Positions 1 through 10,900 of a DNA stretch of 23,974 nucleotides are shown here, piece after piece. The notes below the pieces were generated by a model that saw nothing but the letters and a program-made list of their open reading frames with translations, did not search any database and was not told where the DNA came from. This DNA is from a virus, in IMG/VR virus record IMGVR_UViG_3300025809_000123, positions 1-23,974 of that record. One strand, given 5' to 3'. The position numbers and the translations under genes are program-made. Position 1 is the stretch's first letter. Every line of letters begins with the position of its first letter.

Positions 1-3000
1 TTACTCCTTCTTTATTTACACCAGCACCCTCTTGAGCCATAGGGTACTCTGTAACAGAGTTACCATTAAACTTGTAATCTTTTCCTGGTTGCATCATCTT
101 CTTGTCACCAGTGTCAGATATTCCAAGTACAGGGTAGTTAACACCCTTCATTGTTATATTGTTGGAGTTTATTTTAGTTACCTTTCCTGGGTGTGCCCAT
201 TGTCCTCTATTATCTTCTATTACTCCACCATCTTGAAAATATTGAAAACCTGTTTTATTTTTAGCCTTTTTATGTCTTTGCTTACTATTCCAATCTGAAG
301 TAAGAACATCAAATTTCATTTCTCCAAAATCGTTATAATACCCATATTTAATACGATCCCTTTTGTCTTCTTTAGAGCCTTTTAGAATTACTTTTTCATT
401 TGGTTCATTATAAATATTTACATCATAGTCTCTACGAATGCTTGTTTCAGTAGGAGTTACTTTATCTGGAGAGATGTCACCAGCATATTTTGTTATTGTC
501 TTTTTGTTAGTTGGGTTAATTTTAGGATGAATATTATCATCTACAATATCAACTGGCTGTCCTAAAGAATTATAAAACTTCCGAAGTGTTGTTGGTGTAT
601 GCCAATTTCCATATTGGTTTATTGCTTCTTCCCTTCTTTTATATTTATTATAAAGTTGTGAGCTATCTTGAAATGCTTTATATCTAGGATCGTCTTCAGA
701 CTTTACATATCTAAAAGTTCCAAGATCAACTTCATTTAAGTTTTGAACTTTATCCAAAGAACCACCATCTTGGTATTTATCTAACCATCCACCGTTTTTC
801 ATTTTAGGTGACTTCCAAGAACCTTCTCCAAACTTAATAGCAGACTCTTTGTTATCACCAAACTCTATAACTTCACCTCTGTTTAATGCTTCATTATAGA
901 TATTCATCCAATCTTTTTCACCAGACATGTCCATCCACTTACCATCTTCATTTTGGAACAAAGAAGGGAATGCTACCCAAGTGCCATCTTCAAGTTGTTC
1001 AGCTTTCATAAGATGTGTAGACTCACTACCATCAGCATTTTTTCTAACACCTTGACGTGTAGGTATCTTATATCCATCTTGAGCTTTAGGTACATTACCT
1101 CCATTCTTATTTTGTGAAGCAGCACCAAGTCCTACAGCTGCAGGAACAAATGCTGGAAGCTTATTAAATATCTTTCTAAAGTTTTCTTTATCACCTAATA
1201 ATCTAAAGAAGTCTTCATCAACAGGAGTTTCTCCTTTTAACCCTTTAGTCATTATTGCTTCAATTTTTGAAGGACTAACTTCTTGACCAGGTTTTAAATT
1301 AAAAGCTTTTCTAAGCTCATGTACTCTAGCATGTATCTCCTGAGGTCTTGCTAAATATTCTAATCTATCAATTAAGTCTTGTCTTGTTTTTTGATCTTTT
1401 GTTGTGTTTATTTTATTAAGCCACCAATCTTGATCTTTACCTACTGCACTGTTTAATATGTCTGTAGCTTCATCTGTATATCCTGCTTTACCTACTGTAA
1501 TTGCATGTAGGTCTTCATGTGTAATTACTGAACCAACATCCTTTGCTTTTTCTTTTATACGTTTTACGTGAACTGATGCTTGATTTGTACCACCCTTATA
1601 TAATCCTAAGGTTCTAGGGTTTTCATCATAATGAATACCCATATCTTGATGGTTTAAATTATTCTCATCAAACACCTCTGTAAATCTTCCTTTCTGCTGT
1701 ACTGTTTCAAGATTTCTTTTTGCTAATCCAGCTTTTAGATCTTTTAGATTATCTTTAATTCTATTCTGTAACTTAACTGGTAAGTTAGGAGTCTTATCAA
1801 GCATTGTATTATACATATTAATATCTTGAAGAAGCTCAACTTCACTCATATCAGCTCTAACTCTACTAGGCTGATTAAGCATTTGTTCTGTTTTCTTAAT
1901 AACATCAGGATGATTAAACCAGTTTTTATTAAATTTTTCACTAGCTCTAATTTGTGATGACGTTGTATTCACTAGTCCTAATTCATCATTCAAGTTTGCA
2001 AGGCCTTTTCTAATTCCAGGATCTATTGAGGCATCAATAGCATTAGATACAGCTGGAGTAGGAGTTTTTGTAAATAAGTTTTTACCTTTATTATATAAAT
2101 TTTTAATATTTTTACCTCCTGTAAATATTTCACTAAATGGTACTAGATCCATTGCTGTTAGAGCAAGATCTGTTCCTGTATCAAAATTAGGATTTTCTTT
2201 GAATTTATCATATGCTTCAGGAGTAGCGTAACCAGCATAAGCTGCACTACCTACATCAACTACATTACCTATACTTACAGGGCCTCCAAGAGGTTTATAA
2301 CTTAATGCTTTTTGAATTGGGTTAAGAGCATATCTACTTACATATGGTGCAGCAGCCCTAGCTAATGTTGCTATACTTGGACCAGCCGCCATACCTCCAG
2401 CAAGAGCCAACATTCCGTACATTAAAGGATTAACAACATCATAAGTATCTTCAGCAAGTCCTCTTTTTGTATAAGCAGCTCTTCTTACACCTCTCCCTAT
2501 AGGGCCATCATCCTTAAAGTATTTTCTTTGCTCTGCACTTAAATCATTATAGTAAGGATACTTCTCATAGTCTACCCCTGAGTACATTACTACTTCATCT
2601 AGTTGATTAGGGACATCAGCAAATGTACCTTCCTCATATGCTTTTTTATATTCAGGTGTACCATACATTACTGTGTCAAAATTAATTAATCCTGGAGAAC
2701 CAGGAACTGGTGTACCTTCACCTTGTAAACCAGTATCTTTATAGAACCCTTTATGAAAATTACTTTCCTTTTTCAATACCTCTTCTGGTATATCTTTATA
2801 GAATCCATCTTGAGCTTTAGTAAGGTTAGGAGGAGACATTGCAGAAGAACCAGAGTTACGTGAATACATCATACCTGATGCACCTGGAAGACTTCCTCCC
2901 ATAGCAAACTTATCTAACCAACCACCATTCTTAAATTGACCACCTTCTTGTTTAGGTCCCATTTGAGAAGCTGCTCCTAATCCTGCTACAGCTGCTGCAG

Positions 3001-4054
3001 AATATGTTTTATTTAAAATATCTTTTATTCCTTTTCTAACATTACTGTTTTTTAAATTTGCAGTTCTTGGGGCATTAGGCATTAGATACTGACCTGGTTT
3101 TAAAAATTGTTCTGCATCTAAATTTGAAAATAAATGTTGAATATCAAAATTTGCACCTGAACCTCTAAAGTCTTTTCCTCCTTCTTTTGACCAATTAACT
3201 ATTGCATCTGTAAGTGCCTCAACTTGTTCATCTGTTACATTATCTCCCACCTTTAATCCTGCATTTTTTTCTAACCAACCAAGTGCTTTTCTAAACCTTA
3301 CTTGTTGCTCAAATGCTTGACTCATGTTTTGTACAAGATTTTCGTCAGGCATTCCTGTTCTATCAACAAGTTTAAATTTTGGGTGTCTATATAAATCACT
3401 TCCTTGTTGACCTACATTACTAAACATGTGCTCTATTTCATGCTCAAGTGTTCCTAATACATTTTCTTTGGTAAGGTGAGGGTTTCTTGGGTCTATAGTA
3501 ATTTTACCACGAGTATATAAACCAGCAGATCCATCTCTAGTTTTATCAAAAGCAAGAGTAGAATTTTCAAACTCTTTTATATAATCATCAATATAACCAA
3601 CCACTTCATCTTTGCTACGTCCAGTAGCTTCCATGTTATTTTTTATAAACTTGTCAGACATTAATCTGCTTCTAGTTTTAGTTGCTAGATCTGAAATTTC
3701 TTGTGTTGTAGGTATGAGATGATCATAATCAATTGTATCAAACTCACCATCTACAACTTTCATAAATTGTTTTTTCTCAATAGTTGGTAAACTTTTAAAT
3801 TTAAAATTATCCACCTTTTTAACATCAGTAATTTTATCAATAGCCTTAGCACCATCATATAACTCCTTTCCCCACTTTAATACCTTACCCAATTGTGCTT
3901 TATCTATCCCAGCACCATTAATTGCTTTCAAAGGCGTAGCCCCACTAGCAATAGCTCCAAAGTATTTCTTTTGCTTTGCTGTGAGAGGCTTACCTTTTAC
4001 GTAACCATCTTGTAGTATCTTTTTAGCTTTTGCTGCTGATAAACTCTTTGCCAT
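1..4054 (-). CDS. Giant virion/cargo-type protein with two HExxH zincin-like domains (3' end beyond window)
   Basis: The frame from ATG 4054 stays open for 1351 codons to base 2, with no stop inside the window; I checked every in-frame triplet. The start overlaps the previous stop as TAATG. Two HExxH motifs are visible: HEIEH at residues 205-209 and HEDLH at 846-850. Each is followed by a plausible third zinc ligand (E249 in AFEQQVRFRKAL; E906 in PQEIHARVHELRKAF), a gluzincin-like layout. Both units are followed by the same heptapeptide GLGAASQ (357-363 and 975-981) and later by KNGGWLDK (375-382 and 1086-1093), so the protein carries an internal duplication. A hydrophobic Ala/Gly-rich stretch lies at about 539-575. 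Short AQDG/QDGG repeats separate segments in the last third, which also holds the phrases GSESTHLM and YPVLGISDTGD that I recall from other phage proteins. Position after the muzzle genes suggests a packaged or ejected protein; proteolytic activity is inferred from motifs only. Confidence 0.85.
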   Translation of the reverse strand, partial: MAKSLSAAKAKKILQDGYVKGKPLTAKQKKYFGAIASGATPLKAINGAGIDKAQLGKVLKWGKELYDGAKAIDKITDVKKVDNFKFKSLPTIEKKQFMKVVDGEFDTIDYDHLIPTTQEISDLATKTRSRLMSDKFIKNNMEATGRSKDEVVGYIDDYIKEFENSTLAFDKTRDGSAGLYTRGKITIDPRNPHLTKENVLGTLEHEIEHMFSNVGQQGSDLYRHPKFKLVDRTGMPDENLVQNMSQAFEQQVRFRKALGWLEKNAGLKVGDNVTDEQVEALTDAIVNWSKEGGKDFRGSGANFDIQHLFSNLDAEQFLKPGQYLMPNAPRTANLKNSNVRKGIKDILNKTYSAAAVAGLGAASQMGPKQEGGQFKNGGWLDKFAMGGSLPGASGMMYSRNSGSSAMSPPNLTKAQDGFYKDIPEEVLKKESNFHKGFYKDTGLQGEGTPVPGSPGLINFDTVMYGTPEYKKAYEEGTFADVPNQLDEVVMYSGVDYEKYPYYNDLSAEQRKYFKDDGPIGRGVRRAAYTKRGLAEDTYDVVNPLMYGMLALAGGMAAGPSIATLARAAAPYVSRYALNPIQKALSYKPLGGPVSIGNVVDVGSAAYAGYATPEAYDKFKENPNFDTGTDLALTAMDLVPFSEIFTGGKNIKNLYNKGKNLFTKTPTPAVSNAIDASIDPGIRKGLANLNDELGLVNTTSSQIRASEKFNKNWFNHPDVIKKTEQMLNQPSRVRADMSEVELLQDINMYNTMLDKTPNLPVKLQNRIKDNLKDLKAGLAKRNLETVQQKGRFTEVFDENNLNHQDMGIHYDENPRTLGLYKGGTNQASVHVKRIKEKAKDVGSVITHEDLHAITVGKAGYTDEATDILNSAVGKDQDWWLNKINTTKDQKTRQDLIDRLEYLARPQEIHARVHELRKAFNLKPGQEVSPSKIEAIMTKGLKGETPVDEDFFRLLGDKENFRKIFNKLPAFVPAAVGLGAASQNKNGGNVPKAQDGYKIPTRQGVRKNADGSESTHLMKAEQLEDGTWVAFPSLFQNEDGKWMDMSGEKDWMNIYNEALNRGEVIEFGDNKESAIKFGEGSWKSPKMKNGGWLDKYQDGGSLDKVQNLNEVDLGTFRYVKSEDDPRYKAFQDSSQLYNKYKRREEAINQYGNWHTPTTLRKFYNSLGQPVDIVDDNIHPKINPTNKKTITKYAGDISPDKVTPTETSIRRDYDVNIYNEPNEKVILKGSKEDKRDRIKYGYYNDFGEMKFDVLTSDWNSKQRHKKAKNKTGFQYFQDGGVIEDNRGQWAHPGKVTKINSNNITMKGVNYPVLGISDTGDKKMMQPGKDYKFNGNSVTEYPMAQEGAGVNKEGV

Positions 4055-4929
4055 TACTTATATGATATTTGTGACGGTGTGATTATAAATTGACTTACTA
4101 TGTGCGTTGTTGACTTATTATCAAGTATGTGTCTAACTTTTAAATTCTTAGCTCTAAGTGGAGACTTTCTAAATGATCTAGATCCGTAATCCATATTAGT
4201 CTGATTAACCTCCTTATCTAAAGATAATGATTTACATGAACTTAAGAACAAAGGTATCTCATCATTTTTTTGAACAGCCCAAAATGTATTATACTGATAA
4301 AAGCTATCTGTCTTTGCATAGGTAATAGTTTTACTATCAGTATTTAAAATAGGGTATTGCATATAAGACGATAAGTTATTTTCAGGCTTTGGTACTAACT
4401 TTAATACTCCTGTTGATTGTTGACCATTATATAAAACAGCTTTATTAAACCACTGGTTGTCAACTTGTATCTTTTTATTTGTATCAAAAGATCCTGGAGT
4501 CTCTGGTAAATAATTATAAACTTTACTATAGTCTTTTACATTTTGTAATATCTCATCATGATATGTGTAAGAAAATGGATACTCTATAATATAAGGTTCG
4601 ATGTTTCCATAGTAGTAATTATATATAGATGTGTTTTTTAGATGTGTCCAGAGACATCCTGTTATAGCTGTTGTATACTCAGAGTTTACCCAATCTTCAT
4701 TCTCTATTTCTTTTAATGGTACGTATTGATTAAATGTACAATTTCCAGAAGAAGTAATTGATATACTAATATCATTTGTAGGTACATTTAAAGCAATACC
4801 AGACACTAGATCATCTAGAGACACATTATCTTTTAATACATTTCCACTTTCGTCTAGTATATTAAAAGGTCCTGCTCCAGGTGCAGACTCTGTTATTTTT
4901 ATATTTATTGCTTTAGTGTTGTTTGCCAT
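4054..4929 (-). CDS. Probable separate C-terminal domain of the crAss-like muzzle/stabilization protein, with an N-terminal GPF module
   Basis: 291 residues. Residues 1-75 are a divergent copy of the small module repeated in this window (GPFNILDESG, closing with SSGNCTFNQYV). From about residue 91 the text changes to CLWTHLKN, YYYGNIEPYIIEYPF (105-119), FNKAVLYNGQQSTG (161-174), LVPKPENNL (178-186) and YPILNTDSK. That order (W-x-H, YG, EYP, N-K-A-Y-N-QQSG, NN, YP) is what I recall from the last 200 or so residues of crAss-like muzzle/stabilization proteins, where it normally follows a WISFHSYLP-type segment in the same polypeptide. Here that segment sits in the preceding gene, 12 bases upstream, so this looks like the tail piece of a split protein. 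It would work in the phage tail next to the 2188-residue product. The next gene overlaps its stop by one base. The alternative is an independent tail protein that shares this fold. Confidence 0.65.
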   Translation of the reverse strand: MANNTKAINIKITESAPGAGPFNILDESGNVLKDNVSLDDLVSGIALNVPTNDISISITSSGNCTFNQYVPLKEIENEDWVNSEYTTAITGCLWTHLKNTSIYNYYYGNIEPYIIEYPFSYTYHDEILQNVKDYSKVYNYLPETPGSFDTNKKIQVDNQWFNKAVLYNGQQSTGVLKLVPKPENNLSSYMQYPILNTDSKTITYAKTDSFYQYNTFWAVQKNDEIPLFLSSCKSLSLDKEVNQTNMDYGSRSFRKSPLRAKNLKVRHILDNKSTTHIVSQFIITPSQISYK

Positions 4930-4941
4930 CTGTTTATTTTA

Positions 4942-7900
4942 TTATGTACACGATCCTATTAATGTTGCTCCTGGTATTGCTACACTTGCACAAACTCTTA
5001 AGGTTTGCCCAGATCCTACAGATATTGATTCTTGTTGACCGAAGCAATTAGTGTAATAGATTGCTGTTGGTCCAGTCACTTCATACTCATTACAAGTTGC
5101 TGATATTGTAGTGGTAGTGGTAGTAGTAGGTGCACCAGTAGTACTAGTAGTTGTTGTATTTGCACTTAATGATTTACACACACATGACATTATTGATGAA
5201 CCTGATGTTATATTTATTCCAGAATCAGCTCCATTTATAAGAGTGTAAGGTGCAGTGGGTGAAAGAATATATGATTGTGATAACGAGTCAAATATTATAA
5301 TATTATTTTCATACTCAAAAATAACTTTTCCTTCTACAGAACCTATATTAGCTTCAGTATTTAAAACTCCAGTGGAATATTCATATTCTGAAATATAATA
5401 AATAGATGATAAAGTATCTTTATTTACAACTAATACTCTACCATTAGTAGTGTACAACATGTTACTTATTGCTTCTCTATTATTCTGTAATGTAAACTTT
5501 GTTGTACCTGTAGCAGCTAAAGTTGTTATATCTAATTCTATTCCATTTGCTGGAGAACTATCATCAATAGCAATTAATGTTGTGTCATCTATAGCTACAA
5601 TAGAATCTACTGTTCCAAAACCTATTGGTAAAGTTATTGTTCTTTTAGGACCAGTCGCAAGCTCATTTCCAGTTGCCACAAATGGATCTAGTTGATCAAT
5701 GTCCCACTCTTTAATATCTGAGGACACTGACCAAAATTTAGTTGACGTTAGAGCTATATCCGAAGGACTTGTATATCCAGGAATTGTTAAGTCTACTAAA
5801 GTTAGATTTCTTGATTGAGGGTTAGCTGTACTAACTCTATTGTTTCCTAAATCTAATATTAAGTTGTTACATTCTTTTATAAAAGGAATTCCAGTAGTGG
5901 TAGTTGTGGTTGTCTGTACACAACTACAATCGTACATGTCAGATATTATTCCATTATATATTTGAAACACACTATTGTTAGATCCATAAGTTTCGTTTGT
6001 CCAATACCACCCATCAGGAGCAGGGGTGCAATCACCATTGCTTCCTAAGAACGCCTGTTGACCTATTTCTAATCTATAATTTACTTGTATGATAAAACCA
6101 ATAGGAAGTGTAGAATTTGTAGGATCTTGAACATTACTTGTAAGTGTAACAAAACCTGCTGCATCACAAGCATCTTTTGCATTTCCAGAACTTATAACTG
6201 GAGACTGTCCAACTATTTGATAACCTTCAAATATTGCTTTTTCAACCACTGTTGAAGGTCTTGCACATATTGTAGTGGTAGTCGTAGGAGGAACAGTTAT
6301 AATTCCAGTACCACCTGAAAGTTCACAACTTGTTGGTACAAAGAATCCACCTTTCATAGTACAATCTTTACTTGTAGTAGTAGTAGTTGTAGTTGTAAAT
6401 AAAGGGTTACTTGTAGTAGTGGTTGAAGTTGTAACAATTAAAGGACTTTTAACTGGTCCTGCTATTACTGATAAAGGTGTTTGTGTTACACAGCATGTGT
6501 TTGTACCTGAGTAATAAAAATTGTTTTCCCCTACGTAAAAATTAGGTAGGTATGAATGAAAGGATATCCAACTATTACTATTAAAATCAAAAGACATTGT
6601 CCAAGATTTATTGCAGAAGTAACTTTCATCATCTAAAGAAATTATTCTTATTGGTGGATCTATCTCTCTATTTGTTGTAGTAGTAGTTGTTGTATCATCT
6701 GTAATTGAATCTTTATCAGTAGTAGTAGTTGTAGTTGTGATTTCTTCTTTAGTAGTAGTAGTGGTAGTTGTTATTATATCTCCACAAGAGCCCTGTGCTA
6801 TAAGACCTATATTACTACGTACTATTTTACTAGCACATATTTCAATACCTTCACAAATTGGATCACCACATTCAAGTAAAATAGTTTGTGTTTCAAATTC
6901 TCCACAAGGAACATATTGTATATTTATAGAACCGTCAAATGGTTGACTTTTATATAAAGTACAAATTGACTCTAATGGTGTTGGTACTTCTAAGTTAAAC
7001 GAGGATGCACCTGTTGCTAACTCAACATAAAAATCTCCTGTTTCTTCATTATATTTAATATCATCACTAAGAGGTGTGTAGTCAAGTTTAGTAATAATTA
7101 CTCTTTCAAACTTACTATCATATACACCATGTAATCCAATACCATTAAAGTGATTGTCAGTATTTACATTAGGAAAGTGTTGTAGTATTTTAAAAGGTAA
7201 GTGATCTGTCATAAATCTATTTACACCAGAACCATATCCAGTAAGGTCTGCTACCTGACCACCTCTTACTAAAAATACTTGACCTCTTTTTGCATCTGCA
7301 GTTATTTGCCCTTGAGGTATTTTTAATAAAAACTTATTCTGAGCTCCTACATATCCAAGATCTGTTTCAGCAAAATCAATAGGTGGAGATGAATCAAATA
7401 GATTAGGGTTGCCTATATAAGCCGCTTGAGGATTACTAGTATCAATAGTTAGCAAGTTGTTATACAACAGTGACTTATTCTCAAAACGTGCAAGTATTGC
7501 TTTATTCTGAATACCATCTAATGATGTAAGATTCCCATAGTTTTGTGGAAAATCATGAAAAGATAATGCTCTATAAACTAGCCAGTTGTTTACTCTAACA
7601 TCAGCACTTGTAGTAGCAGCGTCAGAATAAATAGCTCTAAAAGGATACACTGTGTAGCATAAATCTTCTTTCCAGTCAGGAGGAAGATGTGTAAATACAT
7701 TTTCTTTATTTTGTTTAGAAAATGTTACATTATAGTAATACGTATTATCTTGAACAATAGGTACGTTTGTTTCTTGTAACCAATCATCAGGAATACCAGA
7801 GCTTACATGAGGCCAGAAGTCTCCTTCTTTATTATTAAATGCTTGACGTAAATCTGTATTATATACAGTCTCACAATAAAAATTAGGAATACCGTATGCA

Positions 7901-10900
7901 AATAAATACATAAATCCATCATAAAAAGTTCTATATGAACCCCCTGTCTCAGGATCTATTGAGGATGGGTCATTAGGACAATCTAAATTATGAGCTTTAT
8001 ATGAAAAGAAGTTTGCAGCTATAGTGCCATCAATTTCAGCATTTTCTAGTATTGATCTTGAGGAATGCCAAAACCTAGGATATGCTATGTTTCCAATTTC
8101 ATCAAAGAACACGTCACTATCAACAGGAGCACCCACTCTATTGTCAATAAAGAAAGGAAGTTTAGTTTTATATGCAAACCTAGATATAAATATATCTCCT
8201 CCAAATATAGTTGATGTCCCACCTGTATCCCTCTTAGCTTGATATCCTGTATCTACAGTATCATATGAGTATATCTGTCCGTATTGATTAACTACAATAT
8301 TTTTCATTGATGCATAGTACGACACAACAGACAAGTCAAATTCTTTTTCAGGAGATGAACATGTTCCAGCACTACCAATAGTATATCTTGATTTGTCTAT
8401 AATAGAAGGTTCTCCAGAAGGAGTTTTCAAACTATTCGTATCACTTGGAAAAGGTATGTAACTTACACTAGAATTATTTGTAAAATCTCTATTCTCAATT
8501 GTTTTTATAAACACTGAGCTTTCTCTATTCCAATTGTTTACATTATATTCATTTGGTGCAAGGGATTGTACTCCAGGTATTAAGTATCTTGCAAAATCAA
8601 TATCTCTTTGTTTAATACCTACAAAACTTGTTCCAGAACCACTGCCAGACTTATTATTACCAATATCAAATGAATAATCATAACTAGCTCTAGAGTTATA
8701 TGACTGTGCATAATTTCTTCTAGTTATACCGTTTATATATATTGTTAAGTATGTTTGATATATAGTAAATGCTACACTTATATTAAAAGTAGTTGTCAGA
8801 CCTGCAACATCACCTGCACTCTTTAATGCATCTTGCTGTGCTTCTAAAGAAAGAAGTTTATATTTAGCATTATCTTTAACTTCAGCAAAGTGACCTTTAC
8901 CTGCACCAAACATTACACTTTCAAGCTTTAATACATTTCCTAAGAATGGCTGTCCAAAAGATGTATCTGGTGAGTTAAATATTTGTCTATAAGAAAGACC
9001 TTCTTCATCATTTAATTCTGTAATTGGTTTAAGTGGTTCTTCTAATTTACATCCTAATGTAGATCTTCTACTTTTTTTAGTATCAGTAATTTCTCCAGGA
9101 GGCATTTCTTCTTCTGCTGTAAGTTGATTTATCCTTTCTACTGTACAAGGCCAAAACTCACTACTGCCATATTGCTGAGGAGCAACACCGCCTTGAGCAA
9201 CTCTTGCAAACTCAGAATCATTAGCAGAGGAGCAAAAACAACTCCACCCTTCTAACCACTCATTGGTATAAACCTCTGCACTATTATCATCTGTAAAAGG
9301 ATCGTTCCAATACGCACCCCAACTAGCACAAGTTTGTGAAGCTATTTCGTAAACATCATAATTACCAGGACCTATTAAAATCCTACCAAGAAGAGCAGTT
9401 GGTCTTGTAAGAGAACAGATTTCAATTTGTGTGTCTAATTCAATAGTTGCTTCTGCAACTCTACCATTTAAAGCACTTGTGTATTCATATACTCCTTGCT
9501 CATCATTTATTGTAATTTCAATAAATCCACTACCACCACCAAGAAAATCCTGCCAAGAGAATATTGTTTCAGTTGAAGGTAAATATAATAACCAAGGTTC
9601 TGATTCGTCAGTCCAAGCGTTATTAGTTTCAGATATATAAGAATCACCTCCTAAATCATTATAAGGATAATTTGGATAATAATATTCTTGCTCATCTCTA
9701 GTGTAAGTGTTTACATTCCTGAGCATACCCTTTGCTATTACAGACTTATTAGTTCCTCTGTCTGCTCTTATAATCTTGTATCCAACAATGTCATCTTTTA
9801 AATCGTCTGATAAATCAGATGTAAAAATTAATGAATTAATTTCACTATTGTTAACACGTACACCTAATGGAAATACTGCATCATCTTGCATAGTAGGTAC
9901 AATCTGATCATTATCATAAACAATTTGACCGTTCTCAATAATAGGGCTAACTAAAACATCTGGAAATTTATGGTGTCTAATTTTTTGTCCAGCTAAATCT
10001 CCCCACACATCATCTTGACAGGGATATTCTTCTGTAGATTCCCAAAATGCAAATTCACCATATTGGTAAGGTCCTTTATAACTTGTGTCTGTAGAATCAT
10101 AGCCTGAAGAAAACTCAGAAACTGTTGCTGTATTATAAACTTTCCAATATGATTTATATCCTACATCACCTATATAGTAATCAGGTTCACCAATAAAATC
10201 ACTATTTGTACTTGGTATATCTTGAGGGTTGTCTACAGGTGGATTAACTTGTCTACCTGGAATATGAAAACCATCTGTTTGTTTACCGTTTCGTAATAAG
10301 AATACTATTTCAAATGCATATACCTCATCACGCATATATCCACGTAAGTTAGTAGCATTTAGTTCATCTGCATAGTTTTCACTTGCTGGAATTCTATGTG
10401 TTTCCCACTTAAGTTCTATTTGACTAGCAATAGACTGATAATTAATTCTATCAATAGATGTAAGGTTGTCCCATACAAGAACATCTTGCACAGCTGTAAC
10501 ATCTTGAGCTATATCATAATATGGAAACTTCTCAAAAATATCAATCATTGCTAATTGAATAGGTGTTTGATCTGATCCTGTATAAGTGATATCTTTAAAA
10601 GGTTCTTCAATATTATAAGTACCCACTAATTCAGCAGAGCTTATATTATTAATAGTTTTTATTACAGCTAAATTAAAGTACTGAAACTGCCCTGTTATAT
10701 CTAAATCATTTACACTTATAACAATAGACTTTCCAACAGGATAGTCAAAGTTTACTGTTGTTACAAACTCATCAGCAATAGGTGTTGGGTTTGTTACAGA
10801 GTAGTAAGATGTAAGCTCATTACCACTTGCATCTGCATATTGAACTGCAAACTGATAAGTTCCTGCAACTAAAGATCCTACATTTTCAACTTTGGAAACT

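Noticed and set aside
1-4054. Non-coding or decayed region, suggested by the lack of any closed long frame
   Set aside because: All in-frame triplets from 4054 down to 2 were checked and none is a stop. The translation is coherent with clear motifs, so it is an intact gene cut by the window edge.
5100-6780. CRISPR-like or satellite DNA array
   Set aside because: The repeats are in-frame Thr codon triplets with irregular spacing and no unique spacers between identical repeats.
6275-6946. Plus-strand Val-rich open frames opposite the Thr tracts
   Set aside because: They are the antisense reading of Thr codon runs (poly-Val) inside the 2188-residue gene and have no independent coding signal.
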